From Melampsora larici-populina 98AG31 (Eukaryota > Basidiomycota > Pucciniomycetes > Pucciniales > Melampsoraceae), in assembly GCF_000204055.1 (NCBI RefSeq), contig NW_006768780.1, forward strand, positions 782,234 through 822,125: 39,892 nt of DNA, in the 5' to 3' direction. The notes below the pieces were generated by a model. The model saw nothing but the letters and a program-made list of their open reading frames with translations. It ran no database searches and was not told the origin of the DNA. This document shows, in pieces, positions 31,030 to 39,892 of this stretch (the stretch's first letter is position 1; every line of letters begins with the position of its first letter). The position numbers and the translations under genes are program-made.

Positions 31030-32810
31030 ATTATGGCTCAGAATTACTCGCAACAGGGCACCTCATGCCTCTTGAAAACATCTTTTAGATTTTTTTTTAC
31101 TTATTTCAATTCATTTTCATTCATATATATACAAAATCAAGTATTACACATTCATAGTTGAAAATGGTCAAGATAATACACTAAACAGAATTGAAAAAAA
31201 TTCAGTAAATAAAAATAAAATGAATAAAATCAAAAAAACATGTAGCCCTAGTAAAGCGGAAGGAAAGTGTATATGAAACAAAGAGAAGAATCGTTAGTAA
31301 AAAGGATAATCAGAAAAAGAAAAGAGTGATAAAATCAAGGTACATACTTACAATTCAAATATTTAATTTTGAACAAGACCGATCAAATATAAGATATGCA
31401 ATTGAAGGTTTATCAAAATCAAAACAAAAGAAATCAGTATTAAGCAAAAGAATAATAAGAAATAAAAATAGGAAGAACTCACGTTTATCAGCTAGAGATC
31501 GATCGGGTGACAAGATATTGTTAATCAAAGCAATGAATTAATGACAAGTTGAAAGAAATCATTTACACCCAAAAGATAAACCGAAGTGATAGAAGATGGG
31601 TTGGAGCGATTTGTAAGCAACTACCTAAATGATACAAACTGGTGATGGGTGCTTTGACACCCTAGAAAACAATTGAAAGACATGACTAGTTGTAAGCACC
31701 AATCATGATACAAGGCTATCAGTATCAAGTTGACAATATTGGATGACAAAGAAGAAGAAAAGACCTACATGATGGGCTAGCTCAATATACAAGGCCGCAT
31801 TTCCAGGCTGTGTAACTATGTACACTACATAAATGTCAAGCCCGGTGTCATTTTCATAACCGGTCTCATGGATGATGTCAAGTCTGACGTCACAGGTACA
31901 TGTCACAGATCTCACTACACTTTGTCCAGTGCCCCAGTCTACGCTCAAGTCCCTCAGAACTCATGGGTCGTCACCTGTCATCACATCCCATCAATCACAT
32001 TTGTCTTGGAGGCGCTCATTCATTTGACTGTTTTTGCATCATCATTCTGATAGCCTATAGGTACCAGTTGGCTGGATCCAATTCTTCCAATTCTTTCTTT
32101 TCTTTCTTAACACTTGCTCAATTTCATGATTACTGACTCTGGTTCTGTTCCATTCATATTGAAGTCCTTTGATTGATTGTTTCAGTTGTCAGTCTTTTAT
32201 TCTTTCATTTTCATAATCTCATTTAAATTACTGTGAAGCTTGATGTCATGATTTGCTCCTGTTTGAAGTCTTAATTTCAAATACCTTTGATTGGCCTGAT
32301 CGGTCATTTCATTTGTAAGTCCTCTTCTCCCCTCGCTCAGATGATTTCCTGCTATATGTCAATGAAGTTGAAGACTGACCTTTTTGTACTTTTTGGTTTG
32401 CTTGTTCATATATTTATGATCATTAAGGATCATTATTGATCATCTCTACCAAATATCAATGTTCTCCTCTCTTTCTGTTCTCATGATTATTACCCGGACA
32501 CCTGGATTGATCATGTCGATTGTAGGTCTTTCTTTACCTCGATCTTTTCTTTTGACTCTTACTGATTCATTTGTTGATTGATTGCTTAATGATTCTTTTC
32601 AACAGAAACAATTTACCAAATCAAATAATCGAGTACTACAATCAAAGCTCAAGAATTTCACTCAAAGACTATCTATATTTTTATTATCTTACTGTTTTCA
32701 ATGTTGTTTGTGTTTCTAACATCTCCATATATAGTTTTTGTCCATGCAATGATCAGATCAGTTGTTATGGCATGCACTCTGTGAACAAAAATTGAGAACC
32801 TCCCAGCCCG
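31030..32810. other. AT-rich stretch without a recognisable gene
   Basis: Lysine/isoleucine-rich short frames and T-rich tracts only. It may be the interior of a diverged element whose ends are the GC-rich patches at 30.7-31.0 and 32.9-33.2 kb. Confidence 0.35.
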
Positions 32811-33414
32811 ATTCGACTGGTGTAGCTATTCAGCCATCATGAGGCTGGATGAGCCAACACTCACCAGCTAGATACAACTTCCGCACAGTACTGGTGTAAA
32901 AGCTGACACCTGGGCGTCACGAAGCTTGCCTCACACCCTAACAAGGCGAGTCAGCTCACCCGTTCATTGCGCGAGCAATGTCACCTTGTTATGATATGAG
33001 ATGAGTCACCCGCTCCCCTGGTGAGCTATCACACTTTAGCAAGGTGATCAGATTGGGTGAAGACCACGCTGGCTGGCATGTGTAACTCACGTTGGGTATG
33101 ACAATGTAGACAGCACGTATTTCAATGGCAGAGTCAAATCTCATGTGAGCGTCACGTGCCACTTGCCCCGTGGTGTATTTATCCTGATCTTCTTCAGCCG
33201 CAACAGTATTGCACCTAAGTGGCTCAATCATCTACGCGGTACGCTTATACTGCAGTGATTATTGTGCTTTATGGTGCTCATTTGCCACTACATGCTGGTT
33301 GCTTTTGAAAAAATTATTCTCCAATTGTTCACTTTTTGCATTAAATGTCTAAACAATGTGACACTCCACTATTCATCACATCTGGTTGATATGTAAGATA
33401 CAACCATACAACCC

Positions 33415-34560
33415 TTGGTCGCTGCTGGGCACAACACTCAAACCGCTCTGAAACACTATGAAATTTGGCCCAATTTCATATCGTATTGGAGTCGGCGCTA
33501 TGGATTGCTCCGCTCTGCGATCACTATTTTCAAAAAAAAAGTCTTGCAAAGTTTTGGAGCGGAGAAATTGCTATTTTTTGCCCCAAAACTTTGCTATATA
33601 GCGCATTTTCGCGCTGATGAAGTGAGAGCGTAGAAAAAAAGGTCGTATTTCAAATCTATGTGTATGTGACCAAGCCTATAGGGCTGGGACAGGTGGGAGA
33701 GTAGATAGAGTGTCTTTAGAAAGGAACAATATGAGAAAAAAGAAAAACTAGTATAATAAAAGAACTCAAGATGTGAGTTGAGTCAGAACAAAACTTGTAT
33801 AAAAAAGAACAATTGAATGAAAGTAAAATAAAGATCCTTCTTTATTTTCAGCCTTTGAATCTTTAACTTCTGATTTTGATTTGGTCACCAATGCCCAAAC
33901 TTATCTATTCTCATCTAAAGCTTTATTATGTAATCTAAAGAGTTCCTGTTGTTTGTTCAAAGTGATTGATGATTCATATTGGAATAAACAAGTTTGAGAG
34001 ATTGATAATTGATGAGTGATCGATTGAATTATGAGATTAGTTCTGATAAAGTTGAGTTTGGTTGATTAGCATGTTGAGATAGTATAGATTGAAGTGTAAT
34101 AAGTGGTTGGATTGGAGTGGGATTGGAATTTAGATTGGAATTTGGATTTGGATTTTGGTGTTGATGTTGATTTTGATTTGGAATTGAATTTGAGTTAGTC
34201 ATCATAGCATTTGACATTTTGATGTTTTTTGGTGTTCCATTGGTCGTGTTGGTTGTGGAGGTAGCAATCTAGGATCAAAACAGGTCAAGATGGGTGGTGT
34301 GAGGCATCAATCTAGTGAAGGGGTGGGGTGACAACCCTCTACCCACCTCATGGGTCAGAATGTCCGCTATATATTGGAGAACCCAAGGCCCCGGTCCATT
34401 TTGTAGCGGTCACTCCGCTATGGAAAAAATCAGCTCTTGAGTTTGGTGCGCGGGTACCGCTATAGCCTGCGGAGGTCATAGCGGGTGCCAAAATCACTCC
34501 AAAATTGCTCTGAACCCGCTATTTCGAGCGGAGCGGTTCGGGTATTGCTGGGCAGCTGCG
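33415..34560. mobile_element. Diverged inverted-repeat element carrying an Asn/Gln-rich fragment
   Basis: The left end (GCTGCTGGGCA, AAACCGCTCTG) and the inverse of the right end (GCTGCCCAGCA, GAACCGCTCCG) match imperfectly, and both ends are rich in AGCGG/CCGCT motifs. Between them, minus-strand sequence at 34217-34029 encodes an Asn/Gln/Pro-rich stretch (MSNAMMTNSNSIPNQNQ and onwards) and continues as protein-like pieces to about 33.84 kb. No transposase is present. Borders and target duplication are not resolved. Confidence 0.45.
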
Positions 34561-34564
34561 CACA

Positions 34565-35230
34565 ATAAGTTTCTCCCTCTTGACAAAATCTTTGCTTGCA
34601 AATGTTTCTGAAAAGTTTCATAACTTGCGGCTTGGGGTACTTACATAGACAGTTCAAAGAATAAAGAGGCACCCTTGACAATATCGTTGATTTTCCAAAA
34701 TCTTCAGACGCTTTGACTCGTAAAAATACTTCACACCTTTCTTCTCATTTGTACACTTGAGATTCACCCATTTCCTTCCAACTGATGATCTAGGCTTTGA
34801 ATGGATTCTTTATCACAGTTATCACAACTTCTTTTTCCATCATGTCCCAAATTCCAACATACCTGTTCATCAATCTTACTATTTATTGGTTTTCCTTGTT
34901 ACACTCAGTTTGGCTGGACAATGTATAGTTTGTGTGTACAATGGGAGGGCACACATTAGCCCAAAGGCTGGGTATACCACTAGCAGCCTGTGCAACAGCG
35001 CTAAGGCTCGCAAGGATCAGGGATGCACCAGCTTAGATTGGAATACAGGTGTTAAGGACAACATAGATTTGGAATACTTTTGGAGAGGAGAGAGGTCTTG
35101 GGTATGTATACAAGGTGTTGGATCTTTACCAATATAGAAGTCATGTGTGTGTGAGAAGTATGTGTGTATTAATTTAATTCTTTTGTTCCTTATTGACTCA
35201 GATTTCTTTTTTTGACTGTTGTTGTTGAGG
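34565..35230. other. Spacer without recognisable genes
   Basis: Short frames only; no family motif. Confidence 0.35.
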
Positions 35231-35235
35231 TTTGA

Positions 35236-35760
35236 GAGCATCTCCAATGCACCCAAATCTGAATGACTAGATGTTATGTTTATTTCAAAAACATAAGCTG
35301 TATTGGCAATCTTCAGAAAAGCACCATCCAACACCAAGGCCAAGCTCCCACATGGACCCTTGGGTGCAAACTTGTTCTTTGGGAAATGACACACTCAAAT
35401 GCTCAGATCCTCAAATTTGCGGACCTGGCTGAATAATTGAGAAACCACTCTCCCAATGGTTTTTGGCCAAAAATGACTAATATTAGGTCATCTGTCCAAC
35501 CTGTCATATTGTGATACTGTGACGCAAGGATCAAGATAGAGAAACTAGGTGGTGCTCAATCATCAAAGTGGTTGTTCATGTTTTGACCTGTTGGGCTTTT
35601 GTTGAAATGAGTTCAACCTCAAATGAACCTTATGGGGAATTCAGAATGAAGCTCGTATGCATGTTGCATGGCGCTGGTGCCACCAAAAAAATACAGTTGT
35701 CAAGCTGAGGAAAAAACTGACCTGTACATGTTGTCAGATTTGCCAACATTGGAGATGATC
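35236..35760. mobile_element. Harbinger-type MITE
   Basis: The left tip GAGCATCTCCAATG is matched by the inverse of the right tip GATCATCTCCAATG, close to the GAGCATCTCCA start of the full Harbinger element at 13906. The flanks are TGA and TAA, so the 3-bp duplication is imperfect. Length is 525 bp, with no transposase. Confidence 0.6.
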
Positions 35761-35764
35761 TAAT

Positions 35765-36700
35765 AGTTAGAACTTGAAAAAAAGTTTTAGATTGTCTTTT
35801 ACTCACTCAAGTCTTTGAATTGCTGAAGTCCTTAAAGTCTCATAATAAGTTGTTGTCAAGTGGTTTGGTGGATTCTGAATTTCTGATTTTGTTTTGGTTA
35901 CTTACTTAGAAATCTTAGGGGTTTTGTCTTAAGGTATTAGGGTGAACTTGGCAATTACAGGTGTAGTTCGCTAGGTTTTTAAGGTGCTAGGGTGTGTAGG
36001 GTAGATTTGGAATCAGTAGAAATTGGAGGATAAGGGTTTAGGTGGATTTTCAAGGTTTCTTTGTTTTTTCTCTTGCTACAGGAAGGTTGTTCTGGGAACT
36101 TTATTGGAAAATAATAGTAAAAGACATACTGTTTACAGTTGTGTTTGAATTTCTGGACCTTCACCAGGACTCTTGGCTCCAAACAAAGCTTGCAGATTGG
36201 ATTTTCAGGGTGGGCAGTCTTCTTTGGTGATAGTTGTTATGATCACATCAAGGAACTTTTAAATGACTTCAAGAGAAAGTTTTCTTATGCTGAGAAAAGT
36301 TACAAAAGGATACAGAAGGTGTGAGAGAATGAAGCTTTTTCCCTAAAGTGAGGGTTTTTTAATGCTAATCTGTGGATAGAATGCAGAGATGCAAGAGGGG
36401 CTTGGGCATCAAAAGGGGGATAATGATATGATCACATCAAGGTCATGTTAGAATATGCTTACACATGCAAAGCTGTCTTGTATAGGTTTTTGTTCCTTGG
36501 CATCATTGTACCTTTTTCCTCATGGTACAATCTGATCATAAACCTCATCATAAGAAGATACAACCCCAAGAGACCCATCTTACCACAAGACCCAATCAGC
36601 TTCCAGTCTTTGTACGTAAGACTAGCCAGATCATATCAACAGTAAGGTTGGAAGAAGGTGACTCATTGCAAATTTTGAGGGCAGCTTAAAAGTGTCTTTG
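35765..36700 (+). other. Possible degraded coding region, not resolved
   Basis: Short plus-strand frames such as DHIKELLNDFKRKFSYAEKS (about 36240-36320) look protein-like. Exons could not be connected with confidence. They may be upstream parts of the interrupted gene at 36933-38983. Confidence 0.3.
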
Positions 36701-36966
36701 GTTACAGCTCTTTGTGGTTTATCCGCCTTAGTTTGCTTCTTGCCCTCTTGGCTCTGCCTATGCGCCACAGTGTAGGAGTTCTACACCAGTAGACAGGGGG
36801 ACAAGACTAGAATTTGAAGTAGAAGGGGCCATAACAATACCAAGACTATCAATAATGAAGATCAATCATGGAAAAGGACAATTTCAATATGAGGATGTTT
36901 TAAAATCTGATGCCAATTCACGATTGTGGTAAATGGGAACAAGGAAATTGGAAAAACTGGCCTTAA

Positions 36967-37722
36967 CACTACAACAAATGACATCTTTACCCAGGGGTAT
37001 AGAAAAGTAGTGTGGGCATAGAAAACTATTGGTAGGGTACTTTTCTATACCAATAAACAATGCTTTTGATACACCTATGTACAATATTTGAGATTGAGAA
37101 ATTGAGTATTTTCTTTGCGCTGACTCAGCTGTATGTATTGGGACCCACAGGCAGTGTTACGGTGCACAGAATCTCAATTTTCTGTTTTTTGATATTTTTA
37201 CCCTAAAATACAATTCTATGCTGATACAAGAGATCTTCAACCATGTTCAGCATTCTGTGAAGATAATGTAGTTTTCCAAGGTGAAAAAAGATTACATTTA
37301 ATCTACAAAACGATTAATTCTGCATTAATTCTGCATTAATTCTGCATTATTCTGCATTAATTCTGCATTATCAATCATTTTGGTCATCAAATGCAATCAT
37401 TTTTCACCTTGGAAAAATACATTATCTTTGCAGTGTATGCACAATCTTACACAAATTGACAGACACTCTCTACATATGTACAATATGACTGATGGACCAT
37501 GCTTTCCCATGGGACAAGACTCAAGAAGGGCTTTGAGTCTAGATTTATATATACAGTCCTTGTGGTCATGTGAATATTTCCATCTGTGGGTATAGAACAG
37601 AACGGTTTGTCTAGGCATAGATGATACTATCTCTATGGATATAGAAAAGTACTTTACCCATAGATTTCTATGCCCACACTACTTTTCTATACCCCTGGGT
37701 AAAGATGTCATTTGGTGTAGTG
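36967..37722. mobile_element. Non-autonomous CACTA element, TAA duplication
   Basis: The inverted repeats extend over about 85 bp, begin CACTACA(A/C)CAAATGACATC and include ACCCAGGGGTATAGAAAAGT on both sides. TAA is present at 36964-36966 and 37723-37725. Length is 756 bp. An inner inverted repeat (about 37258-37300 against 37390-37437) and a tandem TTCTGCATTAA run lie in the middle. No transposase gene. The CACTA tips and 3-bp duplication fit the CACTA/EnSpm superfamily. Confidence 0.9.
37318..37371 (+). repeat. Tandem 11-bp repeat (TTCTGCATTAA)
   Basis: About five head-to-tail copies, one shortened, lie in the centre of the CACTA element between its inner inverted repeats. Confidence 0.85.
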
Positions 37723-38030
37723 TAAATGGATCCAAACACAGGCAACAAGAGATGATTTTCCCATGGGACAACCAATTGTATTCAACACAGTCTATGAGCC
37801 CAAATGTATTATTTTAGCATTATTTCTGAATTATTTCTGTGTTTTGGCTCAGAACCTGCATTCAGTGTAATCACTCTTCCAACAGGAAAAACATTGCTTG
37901 TTTCCTGTGAAAGAGGGTGTGAACTACAACCTTTTGGCCCAGGACACCACAAGAACATATGATGAAAGTTTGGAGGGACAGATAGATTTGTCTATTGTGT
38001 GCATGAAAGAGAGGTTTTCTTTGTCAGTTT

Positions 38031-38648
38031 CACTGTAAACATTATACACTATCCCCAAGTGGAAATGGGGAGATAATTGAGATTGTAGTTTGTCATGAAA
38101 GATATATCACTGCACACCTGAGCCAAGGCACCCACACTACATATGTGCAACAAGCTGGGTAAATTATTGGCTATAATGTACATACAGGTCTGCTCAGTTC
38201 CCTGCTCATCTGAAGAAGTAATTCACATGTGATACTTCATGTAACTTTTCCCAGTTTGACAAAAGTCCTAAAAATTGACTACATATACTTCCATAGTTAC
38301 TCATGTAATACTCTGAAAGCCATTCAACAGTAACAGAAAGGGTGTTACATGAGGTTCACTTGATGGAATTACACCAAAACTATGAGTCAGTGAATGTAGT
38401 CAATTTTACAATATGTTGTCAAGATGAAAAAAAATTACAGAACACATTACATATGAGCCACTCATTCTGATGAGCCAATAGCTGAGCAGTTTTTTATGTA
38501 CATGATAGCTACCAATTTTTCCATCCTTGTGCACATATGTAGTGTGGGTGCCTTGACTCAGGTGTGCAGTGATATATCTCTCAGGACAAACTACAATCTT
38601 AATCATTTTCCCATTTCCACTTGTGGATAGTGTATAATGTTTACAGTG
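38031..38648. mobile_element. Non-autonomous CACTG element, TTT duplication
   Basis: The inverted repeats are about 150 bp, open CACTGTAAACATTATACACT and carry many matched blocks further in (ATATATCACTGCACACCTGA, CACCCACACTACATATGTGC). TTT flanks both ends (38028-38030 and 38649-38651). Length is 618 bp and there is no transposase. CACTG tips with a 3-bp duplication fit the CACTA superfamily. Confidence 0.9.
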
Positions 38649-39362
38649 TTTGGTCTTTGAAGAGAACAAAGGAATTGTTGAAACATGCCAAATTTGACAC
38701 TCCTTTTGTTGGAAGGCAGTTCATCAAATATTTGGTGCAAGAATCTAGCATCAATGGCTTTTTGAAGAATTTTGATGTTGTTTCTTGGCTGTCCAGGGGG
38801 ATTGTGGTGGTTTTTGGCTTGAAAAAAAGTCAAGATGTTGATTGTATATCTGGCTTGCTGTCAGATACTGCTGCACAGTACTTTGATAAGAGGGCTGTGG
38901 GGTGTAACTTGATGCCACAGTGCTATTTACATAATCCTCTGCGTGGACCACCCCACAGAGAAAGTGGTGGCAGGTTGCCTTGACCCACTACCCCAAATAG
39001 TTCAAAGCAGCTAAGGGGCAACCGGTCCCACAGCCTCTCCGCTTCCGCTTTTTGCAGTGGTTGCTTCAGATGTTGATATAAGTCAGCTTGGTCTGTAGAA
39101 AACAGCCTCCAAAACAAAGATACATTTTTTGAAAAGTTGAAATTAAAAAAATGAGATCAAGTCTGTTGGAAATTGGCAAGACTTGAAATAAAGATACACT
39201 CTTTGAAAAGTTGAAATTAATATGCAAGATCTAGCCTGTTGATGATTGGTGAGGCAGAGAGTTTGTAATGATTCCATATCTTTCCTGACACAAACCACCA
39301 ATTTGTCTGTTTTCCTTTCAATCACTCCAATTTCCACCATGTGTTTTTGCAAATGAGCTCAG

Positions 39363-39560
39363 ATGATTCAGAATCCCACCCTGGCCTATGTATGGGGGCA
39401 TCCAGAGTCGATGAACAATTTTGTGGTGTATGATGACAAAGAGCCTGATTTTCCCACATATGGCTGGCTCTTGTATCCTGACAAGCCAAAAGGGGCTGAG
39501 CTCTATGATCAGGTTTTGAGTCAAGAGAATGAGCTGGCAGCACAGCTGATGACACTGTGA
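39363..39560 (+). CDS. Short unidentified exon-like frame
   Basis: The frame encodes about 65 residues of ordinary composition (VYDDKEPDFPTYGWLLYPDK and GAELYDQVLSQENELAAQ) ending at TGA. Its codon use and lack of low complexity make it look real. It may be the last exon of the interrupted gene upstream, but no splice path was established, and the opposite strand is also open here. Function unknown. Confidence 0.4.
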   Translation: MIQNPTLAYVWGHPESMNNFVVYDDKEPDFPTYGWLLYPDKPKGAELYDQVLSQENELAAQLMTL

Positions 39561-39564
39561 CATA

Positions 39565-39892
39565 ATTTCAAACCATGGATCTTATCTAGTAGTGGTAGAA
39601 CATAGCACATTAAGACCCACAGCTAAAGCTGATATTGATATGGGTGCCAGCCCAGGACTCAGGAATGCCCCTATATAGGGTAGTGATCTGGAGAAGTGCC
39701 TTTTGAGGTCCCGTGGTGTTACAATTCATGGGATATGAGCAGCTCTGATCATTTCTGACCATTTATGCTTTTGATTATTGCTATCCTCTTACTCATGTAC
39801 CATCTTGGGTTGAATTATCTTATCTTCTTCACCCTTTCTAGATATGTTTTTGGAATATAATGTTTCACATACAAACAGAGTGGAGATTGCTT
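39565..39892. other. Terminal stretch without recognisable features
   Basis: No gene, inverted-repeat tip or clear regulatory signal is visible. Confidence 0.4.

Larger units (their letters stand above)
36933..38983 (+). pseudogene. Unidentified gene interrupted by two non-autonomous elements
   Basis: Reading from ATG at 36933, the frame runs to 36966, resumes after the CACTA element at 37726, and reaches a GTATTA donor at 37806. An 80-nt intron (37806-37885, ending TTCCAACAG) leads in phase 0 to 37886. That exon runs to 38030, resumes at 38652 after the CACTG element, and stops at 38983. Setting aside each element plus one copy of its duplication keeps a single frame of about 196 codons across both breaks and the splice. 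The order is SKHRQQEMIFPWDNQLYS, then LLAQDTTRTYDESLEGQIDL, then the element, then FDTPFVGRQFIKYLVQ and DAAQYF-like DTAAQYFDKRAVGC. An in-frame TAA at 36930 precedes the ATG, with coding-like sequence (GAITIPRLSIMKINHGKGQF) above it. I do not recognise the family. The gene may continue to 39.36-39.56 kb. Confidence 0.55.

Overview
This window looks like a repeat-dense piece of a filamentous basidiomycete genome, most likely a rust fungus (Pucciniales). That assignment is inference from four things: short, frequent GT-AG introns, a fungal phospholipase B, a Plavaka-type CACTA transposase, and a FAR1-like/OTU gene of the kind I associate with rusts. I see no tRNA, rRNA, CRISPR array or bacterial-style operon.

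Layout. Positions 1-1576 hold the 3' end of a Ty1/copia retrotransposon and an unusual LTR region. In it a 75-nt intron-like segment is present in one copy and exactly missing from a tandem copy. The LTR abuts, and appears to truncate, a minus-strand FAR1-like plus OTU-protease gene (1572-3846). A Plavaka transposase gene (4518-7679, minus) and an unidentified intron-containing gene (8237-9.3 kb, minus) follow. Positions 9.4-12.5 kb are poor in genes but hold a possible Helitron 3' end at 11.1 kb. A complete Tc1 element (12496-13824, TA target duplication) lies 81 bp from a complete PIF/Harbinger element (13906-20469, TAA target duplication). The Harbinger carries three genes: a MYB/trihelix-like protein, a small third protein with a SUMO-interacting-type motif, and a DDE nuclease (HARBI1 type). 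Its first gene is broken by a 577-bp long-TIR element flanked by identical 118-bp direct repeats.

The clearest ordinary host gene is a phospholipase B/lysophospholipase (20637-23466, minus). It is multi-exon and its catalytic motifs look intact. From 24 kb to the end the DNA is AT-rich and packed with non-autonomous elements, several with readable target duplications: 24962-26228 (TA), 26416-26880 (7 bp), 29153-29312 (TA), 36967-37722 (CACTA ends, TAA) and 38031-38648 (CACTG ends, TTT). The last two interrupt one coding region whose frame is continuous when both are set aside. An LTR-like promoter block sits at about 28.0-28.6 kb, and two further low-confidence inverted-repeat elements lie at 33.4-34.6 and 35.2-35.8 kb.

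Most genes here are transposon genes. The Plavaka, Tc1 and Harbinger coding regions each read through most of their length but carry isolated in-frame stops, so these copies look recently inactivated rather than old.
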